NCBI GenBank assembly: GCA_006384855.1
Contig: VCJN01003582.1
Coordinates: forward strand, 1 to 64,000
Direction of reading: 5' to 3'
Source of the DNA: Tetraselmis striata
Taxonomy: Eukaryota > Chlorophyta > Chlorodendrophyceae > Chlorodendrales > Chlorodendraceae
Length of the DNA stretch: 64,000 nt
Below are positions 55,196 through 64,000 of the stretch, piece by piece (position 1 is the stretch's first letter; each line of letters begins with the position of its first letter). The notes below the pieces were generated by a model that was given only the letters and a program-made list of their open reading frames with translations, did no database searches and was not told the origin of the DNA. A program made the position numbers and the translations under genes.

Positions 55196-58100
55196 GCTGC
55201 AAAAGACAATCAGGAAACCACCCGAAAAGGCAATAGAAAACGTCCACTATAGCAATTGCGCGCGGTGGAAGCAGAAACCAAAAGCAGAACCAAAAGAGGG
55301 TGCGGAATGAGCGCGGGCAAATGCATCATGCTTGGCCGTCTGCACTCCGGCATAGAGAATGCCGCCCAAGGTACCATGCACGCAAGTTGAGACTCGCTGC
55401 AACACCCCCCGCCGCGTGCGCGATAGGTGATGGCGGAACTCAACGGGATGGCTGGCAACAAAGTTTCGAAGAGCCCGGACGGACTGACAACGAAGGAAGC
55501 CTGAAGTCGGGGCAGATGGACCCGCAGGGAAGTTGAGCACATCAAGTAACACCGCGAAGATGTAGACCACCGTCAAAGCGGATTTTCCGACGCGGCCGCG
55601 GTCCTCAACCACACAAGGGTAGTACCGGTGAACACCCTGCACCGGGGCGGAAGACGCCCGGTCCGCCACTAGCTTGTTGCGCTCCGCCTCGGTCGCCGGG
55701 ATCCCCGGGGTGCACCAGCGGGGTTCGTTGCCCCAAGTGATGGTTGTGGAGGACGCACACGCGTAATCGATCATGTAATCGCACGCCCCCCCCCCCCCCC
55801 CCCCCACCCCACCCACCCCGCCAGCGTCAAATTTGACGGCCGCGAGCGGTCCGTTGGGCGCAGCCCACTCGTCTCAAATTTGGATCAAGTCGCCGACTCC
55901 CGAGCGGTCCCAGTCCAGCACCGCCCCCGCTTCAATCGCCACGGAAGCCCACAGAGTTTTCAAAGCGGTATGCATGCGGTGCTTGTAGTTAGCGACGGGG
56001 CAGATGGGCAGATGATCCATGAAGCGACGAAATCCGTGGCGTTCCGGTTCGAGCCATCGGTAGAGCGAAGCCATAAGGGGTCAATTTCACATGTGGGGCC
56101 ATGGCGTGTGACAAGCCCGGAACCCCCGGGCGGGCGAAGGCCCAGCACCCGCTTAGCGGCGGCCGAATAAGCAGCATGGGGAATCTTGCGGACTGACTCG
56201 TGATCCAACTAGAAAAGCGATAGGGAGCAGCCCGGCCCGCCGCACACGCTGTATAAGCGCAAGGTATCAATTCGCGACGCACGAGGCCGCGGCACCCATA
56301 CGTTGGAAGCCAAGAGCGAGGGCCACAAAGTCACGCAAGCGAATCGCACGGCTGAGGTGGCGTTGGACAACCATGGTCGTTGTGGGTTGATCATTGGAGG
56401 CAGCACCCGTACCCGTACCCGAGGGCGGAGTTGTAGTACCGACTGGCTGCGGTTCTAGTAGGGAAGGAGTTGCAACTGACGGAGGGGGCGCCACTAATTC
56501 GCGGGGCGACGGTACCTTGAGAGATACATAAGCGCATCTAGTAACGGTATTGGCAGTTCTCGTACCACCGATAGGAAGCGATTGCTGGGCAGCGGAGGCG
56601 GCCTCACCAGTAGTACCAACTCCATGGGGAGTGGCCGTAAAAGGAGATGTGGTGACGCGCGGTACTCCGCTAGTGCTCGTACCTGTACGGGCCGTAGTAC
56701 CAGCTGATGGATCCGGTGCAGCGGTGGTCGTAGCATTACCGACCGTAAGTAACTCGAAGATCTCGTGGGCGTGCCCGCACGCGGCGCGTGCGCACTGCAC
56801 ATCTGCTTGCGGTAATGTGGTGAGGGCCCGTTCAGTCTCGTATACGCGGCGCGTTTCGCGCGCCCATGGCAAAGCACTCGTAGCCACGCACGGATGACAC
56901 CTCGGCGCGAACCGCCTCGTACAAGGGGTCGAGGGCGGGCCCGTACTCCCGTACCAGCTTTGGCAGGACAACCGATTGCGCGGAATGAAACGCCGCGGGG
57001 GACTCAGACTGCAGCAAGGCCATATTCAAACCGCCATAATCCGCAAGCATACTCATTTGGACGATCGCAGCCTCCATGCGCGGTGTAGACTGGTCCCAAG
57101 CGTCCAAACCAAGCAACGAAAATGCAGCCGAAATGTCGGCGGCGTCCACGGCCTCCACGAAAGGGTCCAGCTCCGACGGCCGCATCATGCGGCAGAGGAA
57201 GCCGGTGTGCCGCACCGCGCATACGACTAGCAGTTGCATGGCCCCATGGTGGCACCCGTATCCCGACGTGCCAGAGGAGGCGATGCGCTCCAACAACGCG
57301 GCTTGGGCCACCCGGCGCCGCCCCAACGCACCGGTCATCCACCCGGGGTAGTGGCTAATAGGAGCACCCAAGTACACGGCGCCATCATGGACAGGGTCGT
57401 CGGCCTACGAAACCCTCTCGGGGCCAACTTCGCCCGCACTGCCCGCAACTCGGCCTCGTTGTCACCGGGGTGACGAACGTACCAAGTCTTACTATCATGT
57501 ACCACCAGTCCGATTTTGAAAAGCTCCGAACAATACTCGTCCAAAACACGCGGGACGCGAGCCGCGGCTGGAGCCGCGCCGCAATCATCCGCGAAACTCT
57601 GGCAGAAAGTATCAGCGGCGGTATGAGCCACAACCGCTTGCACCGGGCCCGCGCTAGCGAGGCAGAAATATAGCGGGGCCATTACCTCCCCCTGGCGCAC
57701 ACCCGTACGAGACTGTAGGGTGGCGCACAAAGTACCGGGATCATCCAGCGCGTAGTAGTACATGTCGCTAGGGCGATCATACAACATCCGGAAAACGGGG
57801 ATCATGCCATGTAGTCGCGGGTGCTATAGCAAGCCGTAAAGTATTGCACCCCGGGATACCTCATTGAAGGCATTCGAATATCCATGAGTAGTAGCCCTTT
57901 GTCGCCAGTACCACGCCCGCCGAAAAGCTGCAGCGCCACCCGCATGCTCATATACGCCGTCTCACAGCCCGCTCCCGACTAAAACTTGCGTTGTACCGGG
58001 CCCATGGCCTCCCGCGCATCGGCACCCACCTGCACGAGAGCGTGGGCGGATGCCAGGCGCACCAGCACGGAGCCGACGCCAAGCGGGCGTACTCGCAGCG

Positions 58101-59600
58101 GCTCGCCGGTCTTCGCCCGCTCCTCGCGCGCGGCGGGGTCGTCCTTATTGTGGAGCGCAAAGACGGCGCCACTCGCCAAGAAAGCCGCAGTGCGCGAGTG
58201 GCACCGCCCCGCCAGGCAGCGGCTCACCCACATGCGCCATGAAGGTACGTCTAGATCCCCTTTGTGCTCCCAACGCCACCAGTCCACATGCCCAGCGGGA
58301 AGGCGGGGTGCATGACGCAGGACTCGCCGCGGGTCCTCCCCCCACCACTGAACCTCATCCGCATTGCCACCCCACGACGGCGGCACCCGCCGCAGGTCTG
58401 GCGGCTCCTCGTGAGGGGAGCAGTACTTTGGGTCGGTGGGAGCAAAAGACGGATGGAGGGCTTCAAAGACAGGGAGCGCCGCAGCGGCGTCTGACACCAT
58501 ACCGAGGTCGGGGGTGTCCAGCACCTGGCGAGCGCGGCGCGGCTCCTGCACAACGGTGAGTTTCGCCGCCCGACGGTGAGCATCTACCACCGCCGGTGGC
58601 ACCCCATCCGCCGCCGCATCGGCGCCCCCCCCCCCCCCCCCCCCCCCCCTGTAGCCTCTGCAAAAGCCGCCCGCGCCCTCGCAGACCGCCGGCGCTTCCG
58701 CCGGCGAGCACTCCGAGACGTACCCGGCGGCAGCTCCCCCCCCCCCCCCCCTCCATCTGGTAATTGTGTAACTCGCTGCCATCCCGCGACTCGCGCCACA
58801 GTAGTTGCTGCATCCCGCACACCGAGAAGCCGGCGCGCACAGCATCCCCCGCCTCCCACAGCCGCACTCGCCGCTCCGCCAATTTTCGCACAACTGCGGG
58901 GCTGTTGGATGGGTAGGGTCGCAGTAGTAGCCCCGCAAATACGCAGCCATCGCCTTCGGCCCCGTGCGACCGGTCGTCGGTAGGAGGGAAGCGGTCCGTA
59001 TAGGCCAGCGTACGGTCTAGCAAGGGGAAGAGGACAGGCCGAGCCGCGGGACAGACGCCGACAGCCATATCCCGCAGCGCCGTACGGGGCATGCATCTTG
59101 CGGTAGCCGTCGCGGGTAGCGCACCACCGAGCGGTGGCCTCGAGGGCGGCATCATGGGCGGCTGAGGCAGGAGCCGGCGCGTGCTATTGGCGATGCAGCG
59201 CCCGCACGCCAGCTCCCGACGCCGGGAGAGCCACACAGGGGGGCGGAGCCGTGGGAGGAGGGGGCTGCAGAACTCGCAGGTGGCGGCACGGGCCGCCGCC
59301 GGCGCGCCATGGAACACGTGGTGGCCAGAGCGCGGGCAGCCGGCTCGTGGGGCGCACCGCACATACACAGAGGGGTCGAAAGTCGCAACGTAGGCGAGGT
59401 GCATCGCAACACCGGAACTGCCAGTCAACGCCCCTGCCGGGCGTCGACGACTGCGCCCGCGCCATCGCAGCGCCGCGCGCCCATACCACCTACACCGCGC
59501 GCCCCCGCCGGGACCGCGCGCGACCCCCACGGCCGACACCCTAGCAGAGGACCCTGGAGAGGCCAGAGGACGCCCCACGGTGCTGAAAACCCCACCGGCC
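55196..59600 (-). mobile_element. Decayed RLE-type LINE (R2/NeSL/Utopia-like)
   Basis: Reading leftward there are: an N-terminal part with CEFC and CGRC motifs (about 59,300); a pre-RT segment (AAKLTVVQEPRRARQVLDTP and FEALHPSF, about 58,560-58,440); RT finger and palm (ALHNKDDPAAREERAKTG and RVRPLGVGSVLVRLAS, about 58,140-58,040); motif A SNAFNEVSRGAILYG (about 57,880); SRTGVRQGEVMAPLYF and the FADDC active site (about 57,710-57,590); a long C-terminal region (56,832-57,377); and the restriction-like endonuclease (55,816-55,247: CDYMIDYACASS, TEAERNKLVADRAS). The coding region changes frame at least five times. C homopolymers on the plus strand at 55,788, 58,623 and 58,736 coincide with some changes. 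The 5' border is approximate. Confidence 0.82.
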
Positions 59601-60598
59601 ACGCCACAGCCAGAAGCCGGGGGTCTAGGGGGATCGCAGAATTCTCGACCGGTCACTCTACGGCACGTTCCATCGAGCCCACCGCAGCCCCCCCCCCCCC
59701 CCCCCCCCCCCCGCGCCCCAGCCACCTCCCACTCGCTGTGGGCTTGTTTGATGGCAAATTCCTGATTATCATAATCTGTAAACATATATTAATGTCTTCG
59801 GCAGACCAGACGTTACTTGTGAAACGAGGCTGATCGACGGCGGGGTCGACTGCTGCGGGATATACAGTACAGGACTACAGGTACAGAACGTAAAAATCCT
59901 TACTGTACGGTAGCTATATCTTATAAATATATACTGTATATATTTCACTGCAGCACACGTGTGCACCGATGTATAGGATAGCGATATGGGCCCGCATGGG
60001 TCGGATCGGTCTGAGCTCAGCAGCCCTAGGCGTGTCCCAGCGTTGGTCGAGTGCTACACTTAGCGACTAGTGCTACCGCCCGGGACATAGCGGCTAGCGA
60101 TCATTCGTCCCTAAATGAGTCATTACCGGTTGCTGTAGCCGATACCGGTACCCCGGCCCGGGCCGGGAGTTAATCCTTACGACCGTCCACATCGCCGGTA
60201 TTTATATGTGCTGCCTTAATCAACAATGGCGATATCTTCGGTACATTTTTGAAACAAACGTACACCCACTGCGTTTTTTCCCGTACATACTCGTGCGGAA
60301 ATACATCCCTGCTTCGGCCTGCTCGTTATTTTAAATGACCCTACTTTACGCAGGTAATGCCCGACGGCCCTGCTCGCACACACGGATGGGGTCTCGGAAC
60401 CATGCCTTCGGCCGCTTGGTCGGTTGGTGCACGGCGCAGTCGATTATTCCGGTCGTAGCATGTCGCAGCACGGAATATCTGTTTCACGCGGACGGTGGTG
60501 ATAAGGACCAGATATGAACAGTCGCAAACTGGCAGGCCAGAGGCGCCAGGCCGCGGAAGCAGATACAATTGGCGCGTGCACGTCTGCATGGGCGCCTC
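59601..60598. other. Intergenic stretch left of the small heat-shock gene
   Basis: A C tract lies at 59,690-59,712. On the minus strand just right of it, MFTDYDNQEFAIKQAHSEWE (59,785-59,726) reads like coding sequence, possibly the start of the LINE or an orphan exon; its identity is unknown. AT-rich TATATACTGTATATA lies near 59,930. Nothing else is recognised. Confidence 0.4.
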
Positions 60599-60601
60599 AG
60601 G

Positions 60602-60607
60602 TATATA
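60602..60607 (+). promoter_or_regulatory. TATA-like element of the small heat-shock gene
   Basis: GGTATATAGAGTAAGG lies about 125 bases before the ATG, so a transcript starting near 60,630 would have a leader of about 100 bases. No clean nGAAnnTTCn heat-shock element was found; GGAATATCTGTTTC at about 60,471 is only a weak resemblance. Confidence 0.45.
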
Positions 60608-60730
60608 GAGTAAGGTGTGCATTTTGTCGTTGTACAAACCAAGCTCAAGCAACACAACTCCCAGTTGAAAATATACATCTCGCCGGACTTCTGCCACCTC
60701 GTCTTCATCCGACAGCTTCCCTTTGCCAAT

Positions 60731-61099
60731 ATGGCTGCCCCTGTCACCGTACCCGCTGTCTTTAACGTGGAGGTGAACCCTCCCGCCGCGGCACCCGAGT
60801 TCAAGGTTGAGGAGTCTTCAAACTCCTTTGAGCTCTCCGGCGACATGACCGGCAAGGCAGACGTTAAGCTTGGCATGACGCAAGATCGTATCCTTACCAT
60901 CGTGGGCGAGCAGACGAAGATGGTGGAGACTCCGAGCTCGGGCGGCAAGCCCAACGTGGAGGAGCAGAAGGTGCCCTACCAGCGCGCCGTGCCTCTGCCC
61001 GCCACCGTCGACGAGACCGCCATCTCCGCGAAGATCACGCAGGACAACCAGCTGCACCTCTCGATGCCCAAGCGCGACACCGCGGTTGGCGCGTGCTGA
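60731..61099 (+). CDS. Small heat-shock protein (Hsp20/alpha-crystallin family)
   Basis: A single-exon protein of 122 residues. The start is the ATG in CCAATATGGCTGCC, which directly precedes the conserved part; the frame is open further up but that lies in the leader. The alpha-crystallin domain spans about residues 22-115: FKVEESSNSFELSGDMTG, VKLGMTQDRILTIVGEQ, a loop with SSGGKPNVEEQK, then YQRAVPLPATVDETAISAK and NQLHLSMPKRD, matching the F.r...LP..vd...i.A...nGvL.v..PK pattern. The usual A-x-x-x-n-G-V-L motif reads AKITQDNQLHL, with the Gly replaced. Such proteins bind unfolding proteins as ATP-independent oligomeric chaperones. The N-terminal arm is very short. There is no targeting signal, so it is probably cytosolic. 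A TGTAA signal follows 108 bases after the stop. Confidence 0.88.
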   Translation: MAAPVTVPAVFNVEVNPPAAAPEFKVEESSNSFELSGDMTGKADVKLGMTQDRILTIVGEQTKMVETPSSGGKPNVEEQKVPYQRAVPLPATVDETAISAKITQDNQLHLSMPKRDTAVGAC

Positions 61100-61206
61100 G
61101 CTCTCTCTTGCTGCGCACAGCCGATGGTTACCTGTCAACAGTGTACATTCTAAAGACCCACTCGACAACCTCTGTTAATAGCTGCCAACGCCAAGAGGCA
61201 GAGGCT

Positions 61207-61211
61207 TGTAA
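61207..61211 (+). promoter_or_regulatory. TGTAA poly(A) signal of the small heat-shock gene
   Basis: TGTAA in GGCTTGTAATATTG, 108 bases after the stop codon. Confidence 0.65.
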
Positions 61212-62366
61212 TATTGCTAGACCTGCAAACTTCCGCGGCAGATTCTGAGCGCAGGGAAAAATCTGCTGTGGGAACAACCGCTGGGTGGGGCCCATGGGCT
61301 GCGCGCGACGACAGGAGCAGTTAATTGAACCTCACTATGGGTGCACGTGCGCGGTGGGAGTTCGCAAACTCCCCACTGCCAAGACCAGAGCTGTTTGGCA
61401 GACAATATTACAATTAGTCGCTTGGGCAATAAGTGACATGCTGGAGTAGATGCACGACGATGACACACTTATCCTATGTCGGTATATTTCTTCTAGTCTT
61501 TCCGGCGGCCGCTGCTATGATATAAATTTGCCCACCATACTTAAAATGCTTTCCTCGCAGTAATGATGAATTTTCTTGTTACATTTTTCGTCATGAAGAC
61601 TTATTCAATCGATTCGCATACAGGCACAGGCGAATCACAACTTTTACCGGAATAGATATGTTTGCGGGATAAATGATATTTCGCATACTATCTCGCTACT
61701 GAATAAGGATAAGTATCTTTGATTACAGCGGCCTGTTATCCTTTTGAACTGAAATTGCTGCGAAATACTGAAGGTAAAACTATTCGCTTCCAGCACTTAC
61801 TATACTTCCGGCCTGGTGAAAATAGCTGCGTATCTTTCCAGGTGGGCATTATGCTCAAGTGTGATTATTGACTCTTGCCTTCCTTCCAGCGAAATTGGTA
61901 GGTCTACAGCAAGATTATATCTCGCTCAGCTGATGGGAGATAAGATGCAGGGAGAGGAGGAGAACAAGCGCGCGGGAAGTATTGCTAGTGGGGAATGTGT
62001 CCAACTAGGCTGTAAGTGCGTCGATGAATATGGTCATGGCAAGCTTTTATCATAATGTGCATCAGTGGACCAGGCTGGCAGCATCTCGATGCAGCTCCCC
62101 TCCAAGCAAGCCAGGCAGCATGGCTATGCTTTATGAGGAAATCACACATTCACATTATTTTACATGGAACATTGCCCAACTAATAGGGGAAGCAGCCAGT
62201 CCTAACACCCCATCATGTCGCTGGGCAGGCTGTCACTGCGCCAACGCCGGCCGTTGCAGTGGACAGCTTCGGACAGCCTCTACCCAGTGCCAATGCTTGT
62301 GCCCCCTCGCGATGGGTACCTTCCACCTGTTTGGGCACAGTAAACATATATAATCAGCAAACGCCA
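61212..62366. other. Convergent intergenic region
   Basis: Between the plus-strand heat-shock gene and the minus-strand deacetylase gene. From 61,500 to 61,900 it is clearly AT-rich compared with the genes. Short open frames (61,816-62,055, 62,024-62,353) show no family pattern. No mobile element is recognised. Confidence 0.5.
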
Positions 62367-62371
62367 TTACA
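62367..62371 (-). promoter_or_regulatory. TGTAA poly(A) signal of the deacetylase gene
   Basis: TTACA on the plus strand, that is TGTAA on the gene's strand, 125 bases after its stop codon. Confidence 0.55.
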
Positions 62372-62495
62372 CAAGGCAGGAAAGGTCAGTGTGACGCTTT
62401 TGAGGACAAAGACCCTGGTGACACCAGGGTTTGATCCACTTTTCACGGGTAGGGACTTTTTGTTGGGAAAAGCTCCGTAAACTAATGTCATATCT

Positions 62496-63800
62496 TCAAT
62501 AGTATATGCACATAGTTAGCCCTTCAACAGGAAGAAAATGCGCTTCCCTCTCTTCACCCATGTCATCCATACTCAGGAAGGGGTTACTGCTCCATATGCA
62601 TTGGTAAACTGAGGAGAGGGGGAAGGGGGAGGGGTGGGATATGTTGGTCCGCCGGCCACAGCAGGCCGCACCGGTTTCAAACGGCTGCTCGTCCTTGATG
62701 ATCATATGGTCCTTGGCGTACTGGCACAGCCTGATGTCGGGGTTGTCGTCCTCGTCGTCTTCATACTCGGGCAGCGCGGTGTCGGGCGGCACATAGTGCA
62801 TTTGCACTGCTGGCGCGCAGTCTAGCTGCTGCAGGTTTTGGAGGATCTGATACCGGTACAGCAATATGTGCAATTGAAAATCAATTCACGGGCCCACGAC
62901 CCCCGTAGTCGCTAATCATGGCAGAAAGCCCGTCGTCGGACGCGATAACAGATTCCGAGAAGTTTCACCAAAGAAACAGAGTCTTGCGCACCTCCCGCTT
63001 CACGTTCTCGACGTAGGCCGCCGTGTTGGCGTTCTCGATGACGTCGCGGTAGGAGGCGTCCGTCAGCGTATGAAGCTTGTACTCGGGCGCAAAGTACTCG
63101 TAGTACGCGCAGTCGGGGAGGTCGTCCGAGATCGGCGTATCCGTCAGCACCGCGGTCTCCAGCGCCCAGCAGCGCGCGACGTTGCTCTTCGTGTAGCCAC
63201 CGCCGCCGGTCACGAGTGTCGGCACGCCGAACGACTTCATGAAGCGCACCGCCTCCGCATGCCCGTTCAGCGAGATATTGAAGCATCCCAGGCGGTCCTG
63301 GGAGAGTGAATCCGCTCCGCACTGTAGCACCACCGCGCCTGGTCGAAACTTCTCCATCACCTGAGAGGAACCATGAGAGGGCCGAAGCGATAGGACAGAC
63401 GCAAATTGAGAGACAGCCCTAGGTTGAATAGCTAGCTGCATTAAATACTACCCGTATTACAAACAATAATCAGCAAGTCCGAGATAGTCCGCGTGTCAAA
63501 ATGTCACGGGGGGGGGGGGGGGACGGTCAGTCCGCACGAATCCCGAGCAGAGCCATGGGACGAGTGGTACCCGGTACCCCTCCCGTATTGAGTACTGCCG
63601 ACATTCATCGCCCAATGTTTCAAGGTCCAAAGCTGGTACTCGCATAAGTAAGACGAGGGCGGTGGTTTTCGCGGCAGCGGGCGGCGGGGCAGCACCTTGC
63701 TCATGATGGGCTTGAAGAGGCCGAGGAACGTGGCGTCGTCGACGCCATCCTTCAGAGGCACGTTGACGCTATAGTTCTTCCCAGTGCGCTCGCCCACGTC
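62496..63800 (-). CDS. HDAC: Class I histone deacetylase (Rpd3/HDAC1 type), C-terminal half
   Basis: Exons at 63,800-63,696, 63,360-62,992, 62,846-62,672 and 62,608-62,496 join in phase to 253 residues; earlier exons lie beyond the right edge. The enzyme removes acetyl groups from histone lysines in corepressor complexes in the nucleus. Visible catalytic-domain motifs are VNVPLKDGVDDATF, FKPIMSK, VVLQCGADSLSQDRLGCFN (with the zinc-binding Asp) and GGGGYTKSNVARCWALET (with the transition-state Tyr). After VENVKRE comes ILQNLQQLDCAPAVQMHYVP and an acidic segment PEYEDDEDDNPDIR, as in HDAC1/RPD3. The terminal exon (MDDMGEEREAHFLPVEG) is less certain, since the frame is also open through the short last intron. 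Donors are GTGCTG, GTGCGC and GTGCGG. The zinc-binding His pair of the N-terminal half is outside the window. Confidence 0.9.
63509..63524 (+). repeat. G tract inside a deacetylase intron
   Basis: Sixteen G on the plus strand, that is C on the sense strand of the intron between the first two visible exons. This fits the pattern of sense-strand C runs in host introns. Confidence 0.85.
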
Positions 63801-64000
63801 CTGTCGACAACAGCAGGCGGCACTCGGTCAGCAGAGCGGCGTCAAGGGCAGAGTGCGTGCCACGCGTCCGTACGGAGGTCAATGGTGGACCGACCGGGAG
63901 GTAACCCCCTGTCGCCGCGCGGCCATATTTATGACAGTTCGTCCCTTGGACGACACGGCCCAGGTCGGACTTCTTTTGCAACACCCCGACGTGCCTAGTT

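Noticed and set aside
61816-62353. Short plus-strand frames between the heat-shock and deacetylase genes
   Set aside because: They are AT-rich, without domains, and in a region expected to be 3' flanking DNA for both genes.
1-64000. rRNA or tRNA genes
   Set aside because: No rRNA segment or convincing tRNA cloverleaf with A and B boxes was noticed by eye; a tRNAscan-type search would be needed to be sure.

Overview
The window looks like nuclear DNA of a green alga (chlorophyte, perhaps a prasinophyte). It is GC-rich and has compact intron-bearing genes. Three genes have a TGTAA motif 108-125 bases after the stop, the green-algal poly(A) signal, and the mobile elements (DIRS/Kangaroo-like, chromovirus, LINEs) are types known from such algae. 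Long G or C homopolymers are scattered throughout. The species cannot be named from sequence alone.

About 1-23 kb is almost entirely mobile DNA. A Ty3/gypsy fossil (1-2708) is cut by a DIRS-like element (2706-7645). Then come a MULE transposase remnant (about 8.3-9.1 kb), an unclassified convergent pair of decayed genes (10.6-14.2 kb), a coiled-coil ORF remnant (14.8-15.5 kb), the 3' end of a second DIRS-like copy (15.9-16.4 kb) and an old LINE copy (16.6-23.0 kb). Four separate inverted-repeat elements have landed inside that LINE copy.

A short host island follows: a cysteine-rich protein gene (24.4 kb, +) and a three-exon proteasome-assembly-chaperone-4-like gene (26.3-27.3 kb, -). Next is a young Ty3/gypsy chromovirus (27,942-39,246). 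Its two LTRs have the same length and are nearly identical, and a full-length LINE (34,516-38,855, -) with a 13-bp target duplication sits inside its 3' LTR. This chromovirus carries a Nudix-like domain in its gag region and an adenine-methyltransferase-like segment ahead of the protease. From 39.2 to 45.5 kb there is repeat-rich sequence and a truncated copy of an RLE-type LINE (about 42.85-43.86 kb, +).

The right part is gene-bearing: a secreted or membrane-anchored FYG-repeat protein (45.6-49.1 kb, +), a possible small unknown gene (50.9 kb, -), transcription elongation factor TFIIS in six coding exons (51.2-54.7 kb, -), a longer decayed RLE-type LINE (55.2-59.6 kb, -), a small heat-shock protein (60.7-61.1 kb, +) and the C-terminal half of a class I histone deacetylase (62.5-63.8 kb, -) that runs off the right edge. 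The host genes share two habits: 5' splice sites of the form GTGCG, and C homopolymers on the sense strand of their introns. TFIIS and the deacetylase both act in chromatin transcription, but they are separate transcription units and nothing shows co-regulation.
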